Made by a program: the position numbers and the translations under genes. The notes beneath the pieces were generated by a model. The model did no database searches. It saw only the letters and a list, made by a program, of their open reading frames with translations, and had not been told where the DNA came from. A DNA stretch of 32,956 nt. It comes from an uncultured Anaerolineae bacterium (GTDB lineage Bacteria; Chloroflexota; Anaerolineae; Anaerolineales; Villigracilaceae). This document shows positions 30,270 through 32,956 of this stretch, one piece after another (the first letter of the stretch is position 1; the number at the start of each line of letters is the position of its first letter). The stretch is taken from NCBI GenBank assembly GCA_903822545.1, contig CAIJPN010000011.1:1-32956 (forward strand). Reading direction: 5' to 3'.

Positions 30270-32279
30270 GTCAGCTGCAACGCCGTAGATTGCGGCGCGA
30301 CGTTGGTCAAGCGGCAGGGCTTCAAGTTCAACCATCTGGGCATCGCCAGAGCGGCCAAAGCGGTCAGCTTTCCATTCGGGCAGGCCGAGCGCAGCGCGTT
30401 TCTTGTCGATATGTTCCAGTGTGGCGCGGATCATCTCATCAGGATCTGCGATAAATTCCAGCTTGCCACCGAATTTCTTCTCCCAGCCTTCGGAGATGTA
30501 CTTCAAAACGTGATCGCTGTCGGTCACGCGATCGGGCATACCGCTGATGGGTGACTGCCCGCCGAAGATGACATAGGCGCCGGATGCCACGCAGTAGGTG
30601 GCAATCGCCAGGGCTTTTTCAGACATCCACTCAGGGGCCAGGCCAACTGCCGGGACCTGGTCAATATCATCGCCCAGGCCGCCTTCTTCCACCATCTGGG
30701 TCAGCACGGTCAGGATGCGGGTATTATCCACGCAGGAGCCCATGTGCAGCACGGGCGGGATGCCAACCGTTTCGCACACTTCGCGCAGGCCGGGGCCAAC
30801 CTGGTCGATGCCAGCTTCGCCGAGCAGCAGGCCGAGCTTGGCAGATGCGATCGCGCCGCAGCCGGTCTGGACAACGAGAACATCCTTCTTTAGCAGTTCG
30901 CGCACCACCTGGACGTGCAGGTAATCCTGCTTCGAGCGCGGGTTGTTGCAGCCGACGATGGCTGCCACGCCACGAATACGTCCGCTCATGATGGCATCGT
31001 TCAGCGGGCGGAAGCTGGCGCGGTACGAGCCGCCCAGCATGTAGTTAATATATTCATGCGAGAAGCCCGGAATCAGGTCTTCTTTGATCTGCGGAATGTG
31101 AGTCTTGCCACGATTCTTATAATTATCGATGGATTCCTTCAAAATCTGCTTGGCGATTGAGAAGGCATGGTGTTCATCGAACTCGATGTGCGTTGCGCCC
31201 TTAATCTTCACCTTGGATGAAGTGGTGATGATCTTGGTGTGGAAATTCTTGGCAAGTTCCACCAGCGCCTGCATGATGCACTGCACATCCACCACCATCG
31301 ATTCAACCGCGCCGGTCATAATGGAAAGTTCCTGGTGCAGGAAATTCCCCGCAGCCGGGATGCCCTGGCGCATCAGGATTTCATTGGCGGTGCAGCAAAT
31401 GCCAGAAAGCTGGATGCCTTTGGCACCGGCGGCTTTGGCGTATTCGATGATCTCGGGGTCTTGCGAAGCCGCTACGATCATCTCGCTCAGGGTCGGTTCG
31501 TGCCCGTGAACGACAACATTGACCATGTCATCCTTTAGCACGCCCAGGTTGGCCTGTCCCAGCACCGGGGCGGGAGTGCCGAAAATGATGTCAGAAACAT
31601 CCGTGGCAATCATCGAGCCAGCCCAGCCGTCCGAAAGGCCGGTCTTGATGGCATGGTCGAGAATGTGTTCGTAATCCTGGTCATCGCCGATGTGTGTGCG
31701 GTGCAGGGCTTCCACTACTTCGCGGTCAACGCCGCGAGGAATAACATTGTGAGCCTTCCAGCGTTCCTGGCGCTTCTTGGGAGCGCGGCGCACCGGGGCA
31801 ACCTCGCCGCGCTGCTGGCCGAATTGGGCAATATACAGGTCCGCCAGATCATTGGCGATTTCTTCTGGCGCGCGGCCTTCGATTTTGATGTCATAATAAG
31901 CAGCCACCATGCGCAGCTTGGCAACATCCTTGATGCGGTAGCCTTCGGCTTCGCCGTTGGCAGCCGCCTTCAAAATGAAAGCCATATCGCGCCCGTGGTC
32001 AGAGTGTGCAGCAGACCCAGCGGCAATCGCGCGAGTCAGGTTGCGAGCCTGGATGGTTTCCAGCGTCGCACCGCAGACGCCCACATCACCATTCTTGGTC
32101 AGGCGGCAGGGGCCCATACCGCATTGCTTACAGCACATGCCCGCCGCGCCGATATTGCACGGAGCCATATTGTCGGCGCGAGAAAAAGCGGTGCCAATAC
32201 CCAACTCTTCCGCGCGAATAATCATCTGCTGCGCGGCAGGATCAATAGTATATTCCTGGATTTCACGTTTCTTAGCCAT
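30267..32279 (-). CDS. cooS: Ni-Fe-S carbon monoxide dehydrogenase catalytic subunit
   Basis: 670 aa (typical ~630-675). N-terminal cluster ligands are Cys 41 and 49 (D cluster) and Cys 50, 53, 58 and 69 (B cluster) in PCNIGAAGMCCKQCGMGPC ... VGVCGAT. C-cluster ligands are visible in VVHGHEPTLSE (His), GICCTANEILMRQG, VGCNNPRSKQDY, QTGCGAIASAK, MGSCVDNTR and ATYCVASGAYVIFGG. It interconverts CO and CO2, and as the AcsA subunit feeds CO through a tunnel to AcsB. GAGG lies 6 nt before the ATG. It starts 9 bp after the HMA-like gene. No cooC nickel-insertion ATPase is present in the window. Confidence 0.97.
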   Translation of the reverse strand: MAKKREIQEYTIDPAAQQMIIRAEELGIGTAFSRADNMAPCNIGAAGMCCKQCGMGPCRLTKNGDVGVCGATLETIQARNLTRAIAAGSAAHSDHGRDMAFILKAAANGEAEGYRIKDVAKLRMVAAYYDIKIEGRAPEEIANDLADLYIAQFGQQRGEVAPVRRAPKKRQERWKAHNVIPRGVDREVVEALHRTHIGDDQDYEHILDHAIKTGLSDGWAGSMIATDVSDIIFGTPAPVLGQANLGVLKDDMVNVVVHGHEPTLSEMIVAASQDPEIIEYAKAAGAKGIQLSGICCTANEILMRQGIPAAGNFLHQELSIMTGAVESMVVDVQCIMQALVELAKNFHTKIITTSSKVKIKGATHIEFDEHHAFSIAKQILKESIDNYKNRGKTHIPQIKEDLIPGFSHEYINYMLGGSYRASFRPLNDAIMSGRIRGVAAIVGCNNPRSKQDYLHVQVVRELLKKDVLVVQTGCGAIASAKLGLLLGEAGIDQVGPGLREVCETVGIPPVLHMGSCVDNTRILTVLTQMVEEGGLGDDIDQVPAVGLAPEWMSEKALAIATYCVASGAYVIFGGQSPISGMPDRVTDSDHVLKYISEGWEKKFGGKLEFIADPDEMIRATLEHIDKKRAALGLPEWKADRFGRSGDAQMVELEALPLDQRRAAIYGVAAD

Positions 32280-32288
32280 AATTTACCT

Positions 32289-32678
32289 CTACTCTTCATC
32301 CATTTTGGAAACCACACCCATGCCGGGGCAATTCCACAGCGGGCGGCCGCTATAAGGCACAGTCTGGGCAAAACTGACAGTTTTCTTTACCGTCTCATAG
32401 GTCGCAGTATGCCTGAAATGACCATCTGCTTCGGTGCGCTGGGCCGCCACACCCGTTTCCATCATAAGCAAACTGTCATTCAGGTAACCGAGATCATCCA
32501 GCGTCTTCATCAGGACATCGTGCGTCACCTTGGATTCGTCAAAACTGACTTCCACCATGCGGAACGCACTGCTGGCATACACATCTGTCACACCATCGAC
32601 AGCAAATAAAAGACGCCTGACCTCAGTGACGTGATGGTCACCGTACAGGGCAGGCGCATTAAAAATGGATTTTTGCAT
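32289..32678 (-). CDS. HMA-like domain protein without CxxC, first gene of the CODH operon
   Basis: 129 aa from the ATG at 32678, chosen because GGAGG lies 7 nt upstream. Residues ~8-70 fit the ferredoxin-like heavy-metal-associated fold: HHVTEVRRLLFAVDGVTDVYAS, RMVEVSFDESKVTHDVLMKTLDDLGY. The metal-binding M-x-C-x-x-C loop is replaced by ALYGDHHVTEV (His15-His16). The C-terminal half (VKKTVSFAQTVPYSGRPLWNCPGMGVVSKMDEE) matches nothing I recognise and holds the only Cys. Being the promoter-proximal gene directly before cooS, it may handle nickel or assist CODH maturation, but that is inference. Confidence 0.75.
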   Translation of the reverse strand: MQKSIFNAPALYGDHHVTEVRRLLFAVDGVTDVYASSAFRMVEVSFDESKVTHDVLMKTLDDLGYLNDSLLMMETGVAAQRTEADGHFRHTATYETVKKTVSFAQTVPYSGRPLWNCPGMGVVSKMDEE

Positions 32679-32749
32679 AGCAAAACCTCCTCCCGGGGAT
32701 TTATTTTGTTGTACTTGCAGGTTAATAGCAATACAATTACATAGAAGTA

Positions 32750-32758
32750 TTCTAGCAC
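32750..32758 (-). promoter_or_regulatory. Extended -10 promoter of the CODH/ACS operon
   Basis: Minus-strand TGCTAGAAT (32758-32750), a perfect TGn extension plus TAGAAT. The -35 position is poor. Transcription would start near 32743, giving a ~65-nt leader before the ATG at 32678. Confidence 0.55.
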
Positions 32759-32800
32759 TGCGGTTTTCCATCTCATCGTGCTAAATGTCACACAAAATTT

Positions 32801-32812
32801 CGACAAATGTCG
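32801..32812. promoter_or_regulatory. CRP/FNR-like site upstream of the CODH/ACS promoter
   Basis: CGAC-AAAT-GTCG, centred ~64 nt before the predicted start, close to the -61.5 position used by class I CRP/FNR activators. Another AAATGTCAC half-site lies at 32783-32791. The core GACAAATGTC is identical to the site at 6255-6264. Confidence 0.45.
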
Positions 32813-32815
32813 TGC

Positions 32816-32840
32816 TTATTGATGGAACATTCATCAATAA
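32816..32840. promoter_or_regulatory. Perfect 9-bp inverted repeat in the divergent region
   Basis: TTATTGATG (32816-32824) and CATCAATAA (32832-32840) with a 7-nt centre. It lies between the CODH operon and a divergent gene at the right edge; candidate operator. Confidence 0.55.
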
Positions 32841-32896
32841 CCCAAAGTGATAATAAAAAGACCCTTGTAGTGGCGGAAGGTTATAATCACAGCTCT

Positions 32897-32956
32897 ATGC
32901 GGAAACTGACCATCACCTTCTTACTTAGCCTGTTGGTTTTCACCGCCACCTGGCAA
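32897..32956 (+). CDS. Start of an exported protein, cut by the window edge
   Basis: Twenty codons are visible: MRKLTITFLLSLLVFTATWQ, a basic N-terminus followed by a hydrophobic core, i.e. the beginning of a signal peptide or membrane anchor. TATAAT at 32882-32887 lies 9 nt before the ATG and no Shine-Dalgarno sits at the usual distance, so the mRNA is probably nearly leaderless. Divergent from the CODH/ACS operon. Function cannot be told. Confidence 0.6.
   Translation, partial: MRKLTITFLLSLLVFTATWQ

Noticed and set aside
1-32956. CRISPR arrays, tRNA, rRNA and insertion sequences
   Set aside because: No spaced direct repeats, no cloverleaf with a CCA-type end, no rRNA consensus and no transposase motifs were seen on either strand.

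Overview
The window reads as a moderately GC-rich chromosome segment of an anaerobic, probably acetogenic or CO-metabolising member of the Chloroflexota (Anaerolineae-like). I infer this from a bacterial CODH/acetyl-CoA synthase operon with a fused MetV-MetF protein, several promoters whose -10 box sits only 6-12 nt before the ATG (leaderless mRNAs), and many intergenic palindromes. The lineage is not proven by any single marker.

Layout. 1-4.8 kb: a ROK sugar-kinase fragment abuts the 3' end of a heterodimeric ABC exporter pair (minus strand). The exporter leader carries a promoter, a short leader ORF and an intrinsic terminator. Upstream lie an undescribed 42-codon Cys-containing ORF and a SUI1/YciH factor coupled to a 21-residue ORF. 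4.8-8.5 kb: an octahaem lipoprotein cytochrome with a collagen-like stalk, divergent from a membrane NarL-type sensor kinase and its response regulator. 8.5-10.1 kb: a GyrI-like protein divergent from a WYL regulator across a perfect 25-bp operator-like inverted repeat. 10.1-11.06 kb: decayed remnants (protein kinase, C_GCAxxG_C_C protein) and empty DNA. 11.09-14 kb: lipid genes (phosphatidylcholine synthase, PlsC-like acyltransferase, lipid kinase) and a GNAT. 14.2-18 kb: two small unknown genes, then accessory genes for selenium-dependent molybdenum hydroxylases (YqeB, a YqeC-MocA fusion, a second MocA-like protein). Two of these genes have palindromic repeats inserted in frame. 18.1-19.1 kb: an RlmI-like methyltransferase.

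19.15-32.8 kb: the main content, a Wood-Ljungdahl carbonyl/methyl-branch locus read entirely on the minus strand. Order: HMA-like protein, CooS, AcsB, [terminator-like hairpin], coiled-coil zinc ribbon, CBS pair, AcsD, AcsC, RACo/AcsV, AcsE, MetV-MetF fusion, GNAT, HdrC-like protein, terminator. The methyl group passes from methylene-THF (MetVF) through methyl-THF and AcsE to the corrinoid protein AcsCD, which RACo reactivates. AcsB joins it to CO made by CooS. The HMA-like, zinc-ribbon, CBS, GNAT and HdrC-like proteins are not standard parts and are the best candidates for undescribed accessory functions. An extended -10 promoter with an upstream CRP/FNR-like inverted repeat precedes the locus. 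A related site (GACAAATGTC core) lies in the cytochrome/sensor-kinase divergent promoter, suggesting shared redox or gas-responsive control.

No tRNA, rRNA, CRISPR array, insertion sequence or phage gene was recognised.
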